From: Caballeronia sp. NK8
GTDB taxonomy: Bacteria > Pseudomonadota > Gammaproteobacteria > Burkholderiales > Burkholderiaceae
Reading direction: 5' to 3'
DNA length: 64,000 nucleotides
Assembly: GCF_018408855.1 (NCBI RefSeq)
Contig: NZ_AP024324.1
Coordinates: forward strand, 496,001-560,000
Shown one piece after another: positions 9,130 to 19,040 of this stretch. A program made the position numbers and the translations under genes. Positions within the stretch are counted from its first letter, which is position 1. Every line of letters starts with the position of its first letter. The notes beneath the pieces were generated by a model. That model saw nothing but the letters and a program-made list of their open reading frames with translations. It did no database searches and was not told the DNA's origin.

Positions 9130-9445
9130 TGTTGAGAACTCCTCGGCGTGCCTTGCAAGGTACGGGACGACGCAGTTCGCAACGTTATGGCGCACTGTTG
9201 CAGTCGCGCCCTCGGGTTGCTGTATCTGATCTTAGGATGTGCCGGCGATTTTCCCAATGCCGACCGAGCGATTGCAGTTTGGTCGCCAGGTTTTCGCGGT
9301 ACTTTCCGCCACGGAATATGAACGGGCCTTCAAGTGCGTTCAAAGCCTGTGCCGTACAACGGCCATTCGTCTGTCAGCGTCGCACAGGTATGACAACCGC
9401 ACCGTCCTCGATCGGGCGAATCGCAGTCGTCTTCCCTGCCATAAG
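9130..9445. other. Intergenic region upstream of pstS
   Basis: About 315 bases between the maleylacetate reductase stop and the pstS start; both genes are on the minus strand. A short plus-strand open frame exists here but has no recognisable ribosome site or family. I see no clear terminator hairpin. Confidence 0.4.
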
Positions 9446-10507
9446 CTACGCAGCGGGACGGGCCCCTTCCCAGGCGCGCTGAAGTAACGCTCGAAGCGGT
9501 TCCGCCTCTATCGGCCGTGGGTTCCAGTAGGGATTTGACAAGGCCACTTCGCACGCGTAATCGAGGTCGTCTTCACCGAGTCCTATAGCGCCAAGGCCTC
9601 GCGGCACTTCAAGCTCTTCGTTGAGCTGGTAGAGACCATCGGGCGCCGACTTCACATTCAATGCTCTGGCAATTCGCTCCATCGCATCGCTTGCGACGAT
9701 GCTGTTGTAAGCGAGCGCGTGCGGCAAGACGATGGCATGCGTTTCCGCGTGCGGCAGATTGAATGTCCCACCCAATGTGTGACAAAGCTTATGATGAAGC
9801 GCCATGCCCACATTGCCGAGCACCATTCCACACAACCATGCGCCATAGAGGCATTCACTACGCGCGGTCCTGTCTTTGCTGTTCGCTTTCAACTTTCGAA
9901 GACCACTCGCCAAAGCGCGGATGCCTTCTTCCGCCATCAGCGACATGATGGGATTACCGTCCTTTGCGTATAAACCTTCCGCCGCATGCGCAATCGCGTT
10001 CAACCCGCTCACGATCGACAGTTTGAGCGGCAAGCCAATCGTCAATTCCGAGTCGTACAGAACCGTCTTCGGGATGACCCTGGCGTCACGGCCCGTTTTT
10101 TTCACGCCATTTTCGGTGATCCCGAAGATGGGCGTCATCTCCGACCCGGCGTACGTCGTCGGTATCGCGATGATCGGCAGTGAGGACTCGAGTGCGATAG
10201 CCTTACCCAGGCCAATTGTCGAACCGCCGCCGATAGCGACTGCGCAGTCCGCGCCTACTTCCTTCGCGTGTTCGCGTGCGCGACGAGCGTTCTCGATGGG
10301 AACATGCATCTGAGCGCCGTCAAAGACCCCTGCGCTCGATGGACCAAGGAGGGACGAGACGATCTCGGCCTGTGCGCTCTGCTCGGGCGTACAAAGCACC
10401 AGCGCCCGACGCGCGCCCAATGTCTCGACTTCCTGTTGAATCAGCTTCATGCTTCCAGCGCCGAAAACGACCCGGGCTGACTGCGTGGTATAGGTGAACT
10501 CGTACAT
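9446..10507 (-). CDS. Maleylacetate reductase
   Basis: A 353-residue iron-containing alcohol-dehydrogenase-type protein. The NAD(P)-binding region has AIGGGSTIGLGKAIAL and PTTYAGSEMTP. The metal or active-site histidine region reads HHKLCHTLGGTF and LPHAETHAIVLPH, the pattern typical of maleylacetate reductases (MacA/TfdF). It reduces maleylacetate to 3-oxoadipate with NAD(P)H, the step after intradiol cleavage of hydroxyquinol. Start at ATG 10507, with AGGA upstream. It is the last gene of the minus-strand operon whose first catabolic gene encodes an intradiol dioxygenase, which strongly supports this assignment. Confidence 0.9.
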   Translation of the reverse strand: MYEFTYTTQSARVVFGAGSMKLIQQEVETLGARRALVLCTPEQSAQAEIVSSLLGPSSAGVFDGAQMHVPIENARRAREHAKEVGADCAVAIGGGSTIGLGKAIALESSLPIIAIPTTYAGSEMTPIFGITENGVKKTGRDARVIPKTVLYDSELTIGLPLKLSIVSGLNAIAHAAEGLYAKDGNPIMSLMAEEGIRALASGLRKLKANSKDRTARSECLYGAWLCGMVLGNVGMALHHKLCHTLGGTFNLPHAETHAIVLPHALAYNSIVASDAMERIARALNVKSAPDGLYQLNEELEVPRGLGAIGLGEDDLDYACEVALSNPYWNPRPIEAEPLRALLQRAWEGARPAA

Positions 10508-10545
10508 GAGCGTGGTTTCCTGTCTCGTCAAGCGGTAAAGCTCGC

Positions 10546-10842
10546 TTAGATGTAGTCGACCTGATGGCGAGCGATACGAACGTCACCCACGACTTGCTTC
10601 ACCCGCAAGTGCTCAGGATGTATGGCGTACGCATCGAGCGATTCCTGATTTTCGAATTCCGTGTACAACACGACATCGCAGGCGTATTCCACGGCGCTTA
10701 CGTCCAGTCCGACCTCGAGCTTCGTAAGTCCGGGAATCTTTCCGCTCAGACTCTCGAACGCCGTCTTGACGAGATTCGCGGTCTCTTTCTTTTGTTCGGG
10801 TGTATCGCCACGAACGTTCCACATCACGATGTGCTTGACCAT
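10546..10842 (-). CDS. Dabb (stress-responsive A/B barrel) protein
   Basis: A 98-residue protein beginning MVKHIVMWNV with the Dabb pattern (HIV at the N-terminus, LEVGLDVS, VLYTEFENQESLDAYAIHPEH). These small dimeric ferredoxin-like barrels bind or act on phenolic and polyketide-like compounds in some systems; most are uncharacterised. Start at ATG 10842, with AGGA 8 nt upstream. It lies between the sugar importer permease and maleylacetate reductase in the same orientation, so it is likely part of the same pathway, perhaps acting on a reactive cyclic or enol intermediate (inference). Confidence 0.88.
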   Translation of the reverse strand: MVKHIVMWNVRGDTPEQKKETANLVKTAFESLSGKIPGLTKLEVGLDVSAVEYACDVVLYTEFENQESLDAYAIHPEHLRVKQVVGDVRIARHQVDYI

Positions 10843-10895
10843 AATTGAATTCCTGATGTACGACTTATGAACAGGCCAATGCTTATAAATGGCAG

Positions 10896-12104
10896 TTACG
10901 CCTTGTTCTTGTTGTACACATCGACGAACACGGCTGCGAGCAGAACAATGCCCTTGATGACCTGCTGATAGTCCACGCCGATACCCATGATGGACATGCC
11001 GTTGTTCATCACGCCCATGATGAAGGCGCCAACGACTGCACCCACGACCTTTCCGACACCACCGGACGCGGACGCCCCGCCGATAAAGCACGCTGCGATG
11101 ACATCGAGTTCGAATCCAGTACCTGCTTTTGGCGTGCCGCTGTTCAGACGCGCCGCGAAAATCAGGCCCGCGAGCGCGGCGAGCATGCCCATGTTCACGA
11201 ACGTCAGGAAGCTCACCGCCGGCACGCTGACGCCTGACAGGCGCGCGGCCTTCGCATTTCCGCCAACCGCGTAAACGCGGCGGCCGATGGTCGTGCGATT
11301 CATAAGGAACGTGTACACGCCAATCAGCACACCCATGATGACAAGCACCGTCGGCAAACCGCGATAGGACGCGAGCAGGTAGCAGAAACCAACGATGAGC
11401 GCCGTGAGCACGACATTCTTGGTGACGAACATCGTGAACGAGCCGCTCTCGACGCCATGCTTTGCCGCACCCGCACGATGCCGAAGTTCGATCACGAAGA
11501 AGAGCGCGCCGACAAACACGCCGAGCAGGATGGAAGTGGCGTGAAGCGCCGGGCCGTGAAAGACATCAGGGATAAAGCCCGAACTGACCGCGCCAAACCC
11601 CTCGGGGAACGGGCCGATGGACTGCCCCTGCAGCACGAGATTCGTCATGCCGCGGAACACAAGCATGCCAGCCAGCGTAACGATGAACGAGGGCATACGC
11701 CAGAAAGCAATCCAGTAACCTTGCACGGCGCCAATCAGCGCGCCAGCCGCGATACAGATAATGGTCGCCCAGACGTAGTTGACTTCATACTGGACCATCA
11801 ATACGGCAGCCAATGCGCCCACGAGCCCCGCCGTTGAACCGACGGACAAGTCGATATGACCCGATACGATCACCATCAGCATGCCGAGCGCCATGATGAC
11901 GATGTAGCTGTTCTGCAGCACCAGGTTTGTCAGATTGAGCGGCTGCATCAGCACGCCATTCGTTGCAACCTGAAAGAACACCATGATGATGACGAGCGAC
12001 AGCAGCAACCCATATTCGCTGCCGATACGCTTGATCATTCCGAACACTTCGCTTTTCTTGACCTCGGCGCCTTCGGCGGCAACCGGAGAGAGTGCCTTAC
12101 GCAT
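10896..12104 (-). CDS. gguB: Sugar ABC transporter permease, GguB/XylH type
   Basis: A 402-residue polytopic inner-membrane protein with about ten hydrophobic segments and the BPD_transp_2 signatures ([32 protein letters not shown]). It forms the channel of a carbohydrate-uptake ABC importer with the ATPase and ChvE-like protein encoded upstream. The start at 12104 has GGAG 9 nt upstream and overlaps the ATPase stop by 8 nt, implying coupling; an ATG at 12119 lacks a ribosome site. The importer belongs to the multiple-sugar (ChvE-GguAB) group, which handles pentoses, hexoses and related polyols. Confidence 0.88.
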   Translation of the reverse strand: MRKALSPVAAEGAEVKKSEVFGMIKRIGSEYGLLLSLVIIMVFFQVATNGVLMQPLNLTNLVLQNSYIVIMALGMLMVIVSGHIDLSVGSTAGLVGALAAVLMVQYEVNYVWATIICIAAGALIGAVQGYWIAFWRMPSFIVTLAGMLVFRGMTNLVLQGQSIGPFPEGFGAVSSGFIPDVFHGPALHATSILLGVFVGALFFVIELRHRAGAAKHGVESGSFTMFVTKNVVLTALIVGFCYLLASYRGLPTVLVIMGVLIGVYTFLMNRTTIGRRVYAVGGNAKAARLSGVSVPAVSFLTFVNMGMLAALAGLIFAARLNSGTPKAGTGFELDVIAACFIGGASASGGVGKVVGAVVGAFIMGVMNNGMSIMGIGVDYQQVIKGIVLLAAVFVDVYNKNKA

Positions 12105-13635
12105 TTTGAACGTCTCCATTTCGCATGATTGCTCGCATGATGCTTTCCTGCGAGGCTTCTTCTGCGGTTAATTCGCCGACGAACCGGCCCTCGTTCATGA
12201 CATAGATGCGGTCGCACATTCCGAGCAACTCGGGCATTTCCGAAGAAATCATGACCACACATTTGCCCGCTGCAACCGCCTGATTAATGATGTTGTAAAT
12301 CTCGTACTTCGCTCCCACGTCGATGCCTCGCGTGGGTTCGTCAAGAATCAACACCTCGGGTTCGGAAAACAGCCACTTGCTGATGACGACCTTCTGCTGA
12401 TTTCCGCCTGACAAGTTCCCGACAACGTGCGTCACGCCTTGCGCGCGAATTCGAAGCTTCTTGAGAAACTCGGTCGCAACCTTGATCTCCTCATGCTCAT
12501 CGACGACACCGAGTTTCGAAACACCGGAGAGGTTGGCCAGCGTAATGTTCCGTTTGATGTTGTCGTCGAGCAGCAGACCATTGCCCTTTCGATCCTCGGT
12601 GACGTAGGCGATGCCCGCCTTGATGGCCTTCTTCACCGATGATGTGTCAACCTGCCTCCCGTGCATCAGCACCTGGCCAGTGATGTCCTGCCCATACGTT
12701 CCGCCGAAAACACTCATGGCAAGCTCGGTGCGCCCGGAACCCATCAGGCCTGCGATACCCACGATTTCGCCCTTGCATGCCTTCAGGTTCACGCCCTTGA
12801 GGACTGCACGGTCGCGTTGCGTGGGATGCTTGACACGCCAATCTTTGATTTCAAAGATCACGTCACCGATGGTCGGAGTACGCGGCGGATAGCGATCGGA
12901 CATCTCGCGACCTACCATCGCCTTGATGATGCGGTCTTCGCTCACAGCTTCCGTGCCGCAGTCGAGGACATCGACTGTCGACCCGTCGCGAATCACCGTG
13001 ATTCCGTCTGCGACACGCGAGATTTCGTTCAGCTTGTGCGAGATGATGATTGACGTTACGCCGTTCGCCTTCAGTTCGAGCAGCAGCGTCAGCAGCGTGT
13101 CGCTATCCTTTTCATTCAAGCTCGCAGTCGGTTCGTCGAGGATGAGCAGTCGCACTTCTTTCGACAATGCCTTCGCGATCTCAACGAGTTGCTGCTTGCC
13201 GATCCCGAGCGTGCCAACCGCTGCGTCGGGAGAATCCGTGAGGCCGACTTTCGCCAGTAGTACCTTGGCCTTCGCACGTGAGATCTGCCAGTCGATAACA
13301 CCGCGCTCCGATTGCTCATTACCGAGAAAGATGTTCTCCGTAATCGACAACATCGGTACGAGGGCGAGCTCCTGGTGGATGATGATGATTCCGACCGCCT
13401 CGCTATCGGATATATCGGCGAACGTCCTTTCCTGGCCGTCGTAAAGGACATCGCCACCGTACGAGCCGTGCGGATAGACGCCACTGAGGATTTTCATCAA
13501 GGTCGATTTTCCGGCGCCATTCTCTCCACAAACGGCGTGAATCTCGCCCTGCCGCACCCTCATATTCACGTTATTCAGCGCTTTGACGGGGCCAAAGCTT
13601 TTCTGAATGCCGCGCATCTCCAGAATGGTATCCAT
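12097..13635 (-). CDS. gguA: Sugar ABC transporter ATPase, GguA type
   Basis: A 512-residue double-ATPase of the carbohydrate-uptake 2 family. The first half has Walker [10 protein letters not shown], a Q-loop and Walker [10 protein letters not shown]. The second half has the usual degenerate Walker A ([10 protein letters not shown]) with signature LSGGNQQK and Walker [11 protein letters not shown]. It powers the importer with GguB and the ChvE-like binding protein. ATG 13635 is preferred; a TTG at 13641 sits at a better distance from GGAG and cannot be excluded. It overlaps the permease gene. Confidence 0.9.
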   Translation of the reverse strand: MDTILEMRGIQKSFGPVKALNNVNMRVRQGEIHAVCGENGAGKSTLMKILSGVYPHGSYGGDVLYDGQERTFADISDSEAVGIIIIHQELALVPMLSITENIFLGNEQSERGVIDWQISRAKAKVLLAKVGLTDSPDAAVGTLGIGKQQLVEIAKALSKEVRLLILDEPTASLNEKDSDTLLTLLLELKANGVTSIIISHKLNEISRVADGITVIRDGSTVDVLDCGTEAVSEDRIIKAMVGREMSDRYPPRTPTIGDVIFEIKDWRVKHPTQRDRAVLKGVNLKACKGEIVGIAGLMGSGRTELAMSVFGGTYGQDITGQVLMHGRQVDTSSVKKAIKAGIAYVTEDRKGNGLLLDDNIKRNITLANLSGVSKLGVVDEHEEIKVATEFLKKLRIRAQGVTHVVGNLSGGNQQKVVISKWLFSEPEVLILDEPTRGIDVGAKYEIYNIINQAVAAGKCVVMISSEMPELLGMCDRIYVMNEGRFVGELTAEEASQESIMRAIMRNGDVQNA

Positions 13636-13725
13636 GGTCAAAATTTCTCCGATTGGTCACGCTCAAGGCTTACCCGCGTGGGCGGGGGCTCGCAACAAAC
13701 CCCGTCACGCTGACGTTCAGGCGCC

Positions 13726-14796
13726 TTACTTGACTTGGGCCTGCGTGTAGTAGCCGCTTGTGACCAGTTCGGCCTGGTAGTTGGCCTTGTCGACCAGAAC
13801 AGGCTTCACGAGATAGGTCGGCACAACCTTCGCGCCGTTGTTGTAGCTCTTCGTGTCGTTGACAGGCACCTGTTTGTTGGTCAGGGCGTCGTCGACCATA
13901 TCGGCTGCGACGCCGGCGAGCTTGCGTGTGTCCTTGAACACGGTGGAGGTCTGGTCGCCACGAACGATGTTCTTCACGTTCTGAACATCCGCGTCCTGTC
14001 CCGTGATGATGGGCATTGCTTGCTGAGCCGAACCGTATCCCACACCTTTGAGAGACGAGATGATGCCGATCGCCAGCGCGTCGTTCGGCGCCCAGACCGC
14101 ATCCAGATGTTCCTTTCCATAGAATGCGCTCAGCAGGTTGTCCATCCGGGCCTGCGCGGTCGCACCGTCCCAGTTGCGCGTCGCGACTTTTTCGAAGGCA
14201 ACCTGCTTGCTCCGAATCACGAACTTGCCGCCGTCGATATACGGCTTGAGAACCGACATGCCGCCCGCGTAGACCATGTGAGCGTTGTTGTCATCGCTCG
14301 AACCGCCGAACACCTCGATGTTGAACGGCGTTTTACTTCCAGCTTTCTGCCATGCGCTGACAATGCTCTGCGCCTGCAGAACACCCACGCCGTAGTTGTC
14401 GAACGTGGCGTAGTAGTCGACGTTCTTGGTCTGGCTAATCAGGCGGTCGTAGGAGATGACCTTGATGCCCTTCTTCTGGGCGAGCGCCAGCGCGTCAGAG
14501 AACGTCTTGCCATCGATGGGCGCGATGACGAGCGCCTTCACGCCCTTCGCGAGCATGTTCTCGACCTGGTTGACCTGCGTGGGAACATCGTAGTTCGCGT
14601 ACTGAAGGTCCGACGAGTAGCCCTTCGCCTTCAGTGCGTCAACCATGCTCTTCCCATCGGTAATCCAGCGGGACTCGGTCTTGTCCGGCAGTGAGATGCC
14701 CACCACGCCCTTATCCTGTGCGAAGGCAGCGCCTGACGCTGCTGCAAAAGCGACCGAAGCTGCAAGAACCACCAAAACACTTTTCAAAATTTTCAT
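13726..14796 (-). CDS. chvE: ChvE-like periplasmic sugar-binding protein
   Basis: A 356-residue protein with a classical signal peptide (ending AAFAQ) and a type I periplasmic binding fold (DUF/Peripla_BP_4). The sequence GISLPDKTESRW, the GQDAD hinge motif and VWAPNDALA follow ChvE of Agrobacterium, which binds several aldoses and also signals to VirA. Start at ATG 14796 with AGGAG upstream. It is followed by GguA and GguB genes on the same strand and preceded by two Gfo/Idh/MocA dehydrogenase genes. The imported ligand is therefore likely oxidised by those enzymes. The exact ligand (sugar, cyclitol or glycoside) is unknown. Confidence 0.88.
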   Translation of the reverse strand: MKILKSVLVVLAASVAFAAASGAAFAQDKGVVGISLPDKTESRWITDGKSMVDALKAKGYSSDLQYANYDVPTQVNQVENMLAKGVKALVIAPIDGKTFSDALALAQKKGIKVISYDRLISQTKNVDYYATFDNYGVGVLQAQSIVSAWQKAGSKTPFNIEVFGGSSDDNNAHMVYAGGMSVLKPYIDGGKFVIRSKQVAFEKVATRNWDGATAQARMDNLLSAFYGKEHLDAVWAPNDALAIGIISSLKGVGYGSAQQAMPIITGQDADVQNVKNIVRGDQTSTVFKDTRKLAGVAADMVDDALTNKQVPVNDTKSYNNGAKVVPTYLVKPVLVDKANYQAELVTSGYYTQAQVK

Positions 14797-14892
14797 GACA
14801 TCGTCTCCTGATTAGGATTGCGTAATTATGTTTCCGTTTGCTGGCGTGCGGAATTCTCGGCTGATGCACCATGGCGTCAGCCTCACACGCTG

Positions 14893-15981
14893 TTATCCGA
14901 TAAAGACCTCCGCGCCGGCTTCTTTCGAAGAAGCAAACATCGCCTCGATGACACGGCTTATGTTGTATGCCTGCGTAGCGGGAACGACCGAAGGGGTGCC
15001 ATTGCGCAATGCGTCGACGAAAGCGTGCGACTCGCGGTCGAAATACACCGGATTGCCGATTTCAGCGATGTCGGGCGAATACTCGGTCTTCTTCGTCGCC
15101 CAGATTTCCGGGAAGCTGGTTTCCTGCCACTCGGTCCAGCCTTCCGGATAGTCGCCTTTGCCCGCGTCATAAATCTTGTAGCTCGAGGGCAGCGAGCGGG
15201 ACGACATGATGCCTTCTGTGCCATACGCCGTGATGTCCCAGCTTTCGGTCCATGGCAGGACATCCCAGGACATGAAGTCGACGCTGATAATCTTGTCTTC
15301 GTAATTCAACACCGCGCCTGCCGCGTCTTCACGCGATTCATCGCCATGGAAATTCGGGAACTTCGTGATGCGGGCATTCACCGAGCGCGGCAAACCGAAG
15401 TGCAGAAGAATGCGGTCGATAAGGTGGCAGCCGATAACGAAGACAGCGCCACCGATGTCGCCCGGCTGGGTCATGTGCGGCGTGCCCGCCTCATCGTGCG
15501 AGCAACCACCGTGGGCCCGTACCTGAACGACTTTCCCGAGACGTCCGCTCTTGAGCGCCGCCTGCATGGCATCCACGGAGGGCGCGAAACGCCAGCAGTA
15601 CCCGACCTGCACCAGTCCTCCGGTGCGCTCGACCGCTTCGACGATACGCTTCGCATCCGCCGAACTGCGTCCGGCGGGCTTTTCGCACAGCACAGCCTTG
15701 CCGGCTTCGAGCGCCTCGATGGTCAGGTCGGCCATCTTCTCGCTCTTCGAGTGGACGAGCACGACATGAACATTCTCGTCAGCCAAGATGTCCTCCTTCG
15801 TGCGTGCTTCAAGACCCAGGGCATCGACGAAGGGCGTGAGCAGCGGGCTCGTATCCCATGCACCGAGCATCTTCGCGTCGGTACGACGTTGGATGGCCTT
15901 CACTCGTCCGGACGTATGCGGGTGAGTGATACCAAGACATGCAACGCCGAGCGCTTCGTTGGGACCAATCTTTCGCGTCAT
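14893..15981 (-). CDS. Gfo/Idh/MocA-family oxidoreductase
   Basis: A 362-residue NAD(P)-dependent oxidoreductase with an N-terminal Rossmann domain (about 10-130) and a C-terminal alpha/beta domain. The conserved EKP motif (VLCEKPAGRS) carries the catalytic-region lysine. It is more divergent than its neighbour: the dinucleotide loop reads GITHPHTSGR instead of the usual GxGxxG. It probably oxidises or reduces a hydroxyl on a sugar, cyclitol or sugar conjugate. Start at ATG 15981, with AGGAG upstream, and 24 nt after the preceding dehydrogenase gene. Two such enzymes in one operon suggest two sequential redox steps or a 3-oxo-sugar relay. Confidence 0.85.
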   Translation of the reverse strand: MTRKIGPNEALGVACLGITHPHTSGRVKAIQRRTDAKMLGAWDTSPLLTPFVDALGLEARTKEDILADENVHVVLVHSKSEKMADLTIEALEAGKAVLCEKPAGRSSADAKRIVEAVERTGGLVQVGYCWRFAPSVDAMQAALKSGRLGKVVQVRAHGGCSHDEAGTPHMTQPGDIGGAVFVIGCHLIDRILLHFGLPRSVNARITKFPNFHGDESREDAAGAVLNYEDKIISVDFMSWDVLPWTESWDITAYGTEGIMSSRSLPSSYKIYDAGKGDYPEGWTEWQETSFPEIWATKKTEYSPDIAEIGNPVYFDRESHAFVDALRNGTPSVVPATQAYNISRVIEAMFASSKEAGAEVFIG

Positions 15982-16005
15982 GACTTATCTCCTCCGGATT
16001 TTCGG

Positions 16006-16998
16006 TTAGACCTTGACTGCCTTGCCAGTCAGCGCTGACTCGAGCGCCGCATCCGCCAGGCGCAATGCCTTCAGACCATCCTGAACCGACGTAGGCAGCG
16101 GAGAATTCGTGTTCAGTGCATCGACGAAGGCTTCGAGTTCAGCCTTGTACGCTTCAACGTAGCGTTCGAGGAAGAAGTTGAGGAGCGGTTCGCGCGCGTC
16201 CGTTACGTCCTTCGACCAGCGACGAATCGTTGATGGACGAAGATTCTCTTGCAGGAGCATGCCCTTGGAACCGGACACCTCCATGCGCTGGTCATATCCG
16301 TAGACAGCTTCACGACAGCAGTTGATATGACATTGCTTGCCCGAAGCGGTGCGCAGTTGAACCATCACCGTATCGAAGTCGGTCAGCTTCTCCAGCGATT
16401 CATCGATGAGGCGGCTGGCCATGGCCATCACTTCGACCGGTTCCTCGCCCAGCAGCCAGCGAGCCATGTCCAGGTCGTGGATAACCATGTCGCGGAAGAT
16501 ACCGCCCGAGTGCTCGACGTAGTCGCGGGGAGGCATGCCCGGGTCACGGCTCGAGATGATGACCTGACGCACGTCGCCAACGTCACCCGCATCGATCGCC
16601 TTGCGGAACGCCTGCGACGTCGGGTCGAAACGTCGATTGAAGGCAAGCATGACGCGGCCGCCCTGGCGTTCGACTTCGTTCGCGGCGGCAAGCGACTTGT
16701 CCATGTCTAGGTCGATAGGCTTTTCGCAGAGCACGGCCTTGCCACGCTTCACGGCTTCGAGCATGAACGTGATGTGCGTGTCCGTGGGCGTGCCGATGAC
16801 CACGGCATCGATGTCTTTGCGCTCGAGCACCGCTGCCGCGTCGGTCGATGCTTCGCAGCCGAGCTTGGTCGCCAGCGACGTGGCTGCGCTTTCGACCGGG
16901 TCTGCTACCACGACGAGTTTTGCGTTGGGGTTAGCGGCGACGTTGCCAGCGTGAATGCGGCCAATGCGGCCTGCGCCGAGTACTGCGATTCGAATCAT
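16006..16998 (-). CDS. Inositol 2-dehydrogenase-like Gfo/Idh/MocA oxidoreductase
   Basis: A 330-residue protein with clear Rossmann motif LGAGRIGRIHAGN, EKP motif (VLCEKPIDLD), and the downstream pattern SGGIFRDMVIHDLDMARWL, in which Asp and His match the catalytic pair of IolG-type enzymes. Similar proteins oxidise myo-inositol to scyllo-inosose, or act on other cyclitols and sugars. Start at ATG 16998 with GGAG upstream. It lies between the TIM-barrel isomerase gene and the second dehydrogenase gene. The symbol iolG is not assigned because the rest of an iol operon (iolB, C, D) is absent. Confidence 0.85.
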   Translation of the reverse strand: MIRIAVLGAGRIGRIHAGNVAANPNAKLVVVADPVESAATSLATKLGCEASTDAAAVLERKDIDAVVIGTPTDTHITFMLEAVKRGKAVLCEKPIDLDMDKSLAAANEVERQGGRVMLAFNRRFDPTSQAFRKAIDAGDVGDVRQVIISSRDPGMPPRDYVEHSGGIFRDMVIHDLDMARWLLGEEPVEVMAMASRLIDESLEKLTDFDTVMVQLRTASGKQCHINCCREAVYGYDQRMEVSGSKGMLLQENLRPSTIRRWSKDVTDAREPLLNFFLERYVEAYKAELEAFVDALNTNSPLPTSVQDGLKALRLADAALESALTGKAVKV

Positions 16999-17039
16999 GT
17001 GAGTCTCCAGGAATACTTGTCGTTTAGAGTTGGTAGCGC

Positions 17040-17918
17040 TTATGCCATAGTGGCGGGCTTCGCTGAGAACTGCGCGACGGTGGTGTCGTACGCGCGCTTC
17101 GCCATCTCGTCGAGCGGGAATTTCCGGTGTACTTCGGAGATGAGTTCAACGCCGTAGTACGGCAGCGTGCAACCTGCTTGCTCGAGCGCATCGACGAAGG
17201 CAACGCAGTCGCCTGCGCCCTCGCCGCAAAGCTGGCGATTGAAGGTCGAATCGTCGAACAGCGAACCCTTCACCTGTGCACCAACGTCGTCCATCTCGAC
17301 ACCCTTGATGAAGCGCGCCGGGATTTGCGCTACCTCGCTATACGGGGTTTTGGCGCGGGCCACGTGCCAGTGGTCGACCATCAGTCCGCCGTTGGGCTGA
17401 TTGGCGCCTTCCGCAACCTTGAGCGCGTCTGCGACGTTGCGGATGGGAGAGAAAGGCATGAACTCGATTGCGACCGTCGCATTGACCGTTGCCACGTCCT
17501 GGCAAAGCTTTGCGAACTCATCGGTCATGCGGACGAAGTCGGCCGGATTCCTATCGAACGGGCTTGCACCGATTTTGAGGTTGCGCATTCCGAGTTCTCC
17601 GCCCAGTTCGATGAAGCGGCGACGGCAATGGTCCGACTTCGCGCGCGCCTCGCCGTCGAAGTACCAGTCCATCAGAATTTCGAGCTCGAAGTACTTCATG
17701 CCAGTGTCATCGAGGATGCTTTTGACGCCCGAGAGGCCGTATTTCTCGATGCTGTGTTCGAGGTCATCGAGAATGAGGCCAACGCCACTCCAGCCTGCAC
17801 GCATTGCCGCTTCGCAACGCTCGCGCAGCGGGAACGGGCTGATTTCATTTGCTGCACACGGGTAGACGTCGCCCGCGAGGGTCCAGTAGGCTGCAAGCAG
17901 TTCTTTCTTTGCGCTCAT
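17040..17918 (-). CDS. Xylose-isomerase-like TIM barrel (sugar isomerase/epimerase family)
   Basis: A 292-residue AP-endonuclease-2/xylose-isomerase-like barrel. Candidate metal ligands follow the family pattern: Glu in FELEIL, Glu in AIEFMPF, Asp-His in MVDHWHVAR and Glu in YYGVELIS. Relatives include inosose dehydratase (IolE), hydroxypyruvate isomerase and the catalytic subunit of C-glycoside deglycosidases. Start at ATG 17918, with AGGAG 8 nt upstream; a longer frame exists but lacks a site. It sits between an intradiol dioxygenase gene and an inositol-dehydrogenase-like gene, so a dehydratase or lyase role that helps form the aromatic substrate is attractive, but this is inference. Confidence 0.82.
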   Translation of the reverse strand: MSAKKELLAAYWTLAGDVYPCAANEISPFPLRERCEAAMRAGWSGVGLILDDLEHSIEKYGLSGVKSILDDTGMKYFELEILMDWYFDGEARAKSDHCRRRFIELGGELGMRNLKIGASPFDRNPADFVRMTDEFAKLCQDVATVNATVAIEFMPFSPIRNVADALKVAEGANQPNGGLMVDHWHVARAKTPYSEVAQIPARFIKGVEMDDVGAQVKGSLFDDSTFNRQLCGEGAGDCVAFVDALEQAGCTLPYYGVELISEVHRKFPLDEMAKRAYDTTVAQFSAKPATMA

Positions 17919-17993
17919 GTGTGTTACTCCTGTATCTCTCGATGTCATCTGTTCTGATACAACACGCTCGCGCGTGCCAAACGATTACTTGTT

Positions 17994-18908
17994 TTACCGA
18001 GGCAGATTGCTGGTCGTCGTCGCGAGCGTGAAGTCCCACGAGACAGACCAATACGGCGACGAAAGTCCGACGCGCTTCGCCGCTTCGAGGTCGTCAATCT
18101 TGTCGAATTCAGCGATAAGCTCACGCTTGACGCCGAAGACCGCGTCCTCGGACAAATACGGGCAGTCTGGCGTAAAGATGTGCGTGATCACCGGATCGAA
18201 TCCGGGCGCAGTCACGATAAAGTGAAGATGCGCAGCGCGGTTGGGGTGCCGACCCATCGCGCCGAGGAGTTTTCCGACGGGACCATCCGAGGGAATCGGA
18301 TAGTGGCGCGGCTTCACGGACTTGAACCAATAGCGGCCTTCAGCATCCGAGGAAAAAACGCCACGCAGATTCGAATCGGGTTGAATGCCCTTTTGCTGCA
18401 CATCGTAGAAGCCGTCATCGTTGGTCTGCCACACCTCGAGCTTCGCGTTCGAAATCGGATTGCCCTCGATGTCCGTTACACGACCCTCGACGACCATGGG
18501 TTCACCCTTTCCATCCAGGCAGATGTTCGTGCCGTTCGTATATTCGGGTGCATCGGCGACGTAGAAGGGACCGAGAATCGTGTTCGGCGTGGCGCCGCTC
18601 GGACGACGGTGATTGATCGCGTCAACCAGCATCGAAACCCCGAGGATGTCCGAGAGCAGGATGTACTCTTGCCGCCAGTCGGTGCACATCTGACCGGTCT
18701 CGGTCAAAAAGCGAATGGCAGTGAACCACTCTTCGTGAGTCGGCTCGATTTCCTTGATGGCAGCATGCAGATGCCTGACCAAAACCGACATCACCTGGCT
18801 CAGGCGCGCGTTGGCGTCGTCGCTCATGCGAGCGTTGACGACCTCGGCCGAGCGGGCTTCATCGAAATACGGCGAGGCGGACTGAACTGCGGAGGATGTA
18901 CTTTGCAT
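17994..18908 (-). CDS. Intradiol dioxygenase, hydroxyquinol 1,2-dioxygenase type
   Basis: A 304-residue protein with the intradiol dioxygenase N-terminal dimerisation domain and catalytic domain. Fe(III) ligands are visible: Tyr168 (GFYDV), Tyr203 (RHYPIP), His227 and His229 (HLH). The sequence around GPFYVADAPE and the presence of a maleylacetate reductase gene in the same operon favour hydroxyquinol (1,2,4-trihydroxybenzene) over catechol as substrate; the product would be maleylacetate. Start at ATG 18908 with GGAG upstream. It is the first catabolic gene after the LysR gene. No hydroxylase or flavin monooxygenase that would make hydroxyquinol is encoded nearby, which makes the origin of its substrate an open question. 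Confidence 0.88.
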   Translation of the reverse strand: MQSTSSAVQSASPYFDEARSAEVVNARMSDDANARLSQVMSVLVRHLHAAIKEIEPTHEEWFTAIRFLTETGQMCTDWRQEYILLSDILGVSMLVDAINHRRPSGATPNTILGPFYVADAPEYTNGTNICLDGKGEPMVVEGRVTDIEGNPISNAKLEVWQTNDDGFYDVQQKGIQPDSNLRGVFSSDAEGRYWFKSVKPRHYPIPSDGPVGKLLGAMGRHPNRAAHLHFIVTAPGFDPVITHIFTPDCPYLSEDAVFGVKRELIAEFDKIDDLEAAKRVGLSSPYWSVSWDFTLATTTSNLPR

Positions 18909-18946
18909 TGCGAGTCTCCATCAATCTCTTCTGTAGCTTTGAGACC

Positions 18947-19001
18947 AGTCTATATTCGCCCTCGCTGGCAAAACAGAGCTAGAAAGGGAAAGTCTTTCGC
19001 G
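18947..19001. promoter_or_regulatory. 55-bp regulatory module A, upstream of dioxygenase operon
   Basis: This stretch lies between the LysR gene stop and the dioxygenase start. It aligns without gaps to 23851-23905 upstream of the porin: the first 10 bases (AGTCTATATT) and the last 5 (TCGCG) are identical, with GGAA and TCTT conserved between them; by hand count 37 of 55 positions match. Equal spacing of the two conserved ends suggests a regulator-binding module, probably for the adjacent LysR protein. Confidence 0.6.
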
Positions 19002-19040
19002 CTAAGTGGGAAGAAGCCTCAACTGCGGGGCGTATCGGAC

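Noticed and set aside
9239..9487. An 82-codon plus-strand frame between pstS and maleylacetate reductase
   Set aside because: No recognisable ribosome site or family, and it runs into the end of the reductase gene on the other strand.
16006..17918. A standard myo-inositol (iol) operon
   Set aside because: Only IolG-like and IolE-like proteins are present; IolB, IolC, IolD and IolA genes are absent, and ring-cleavage genes are present instead.
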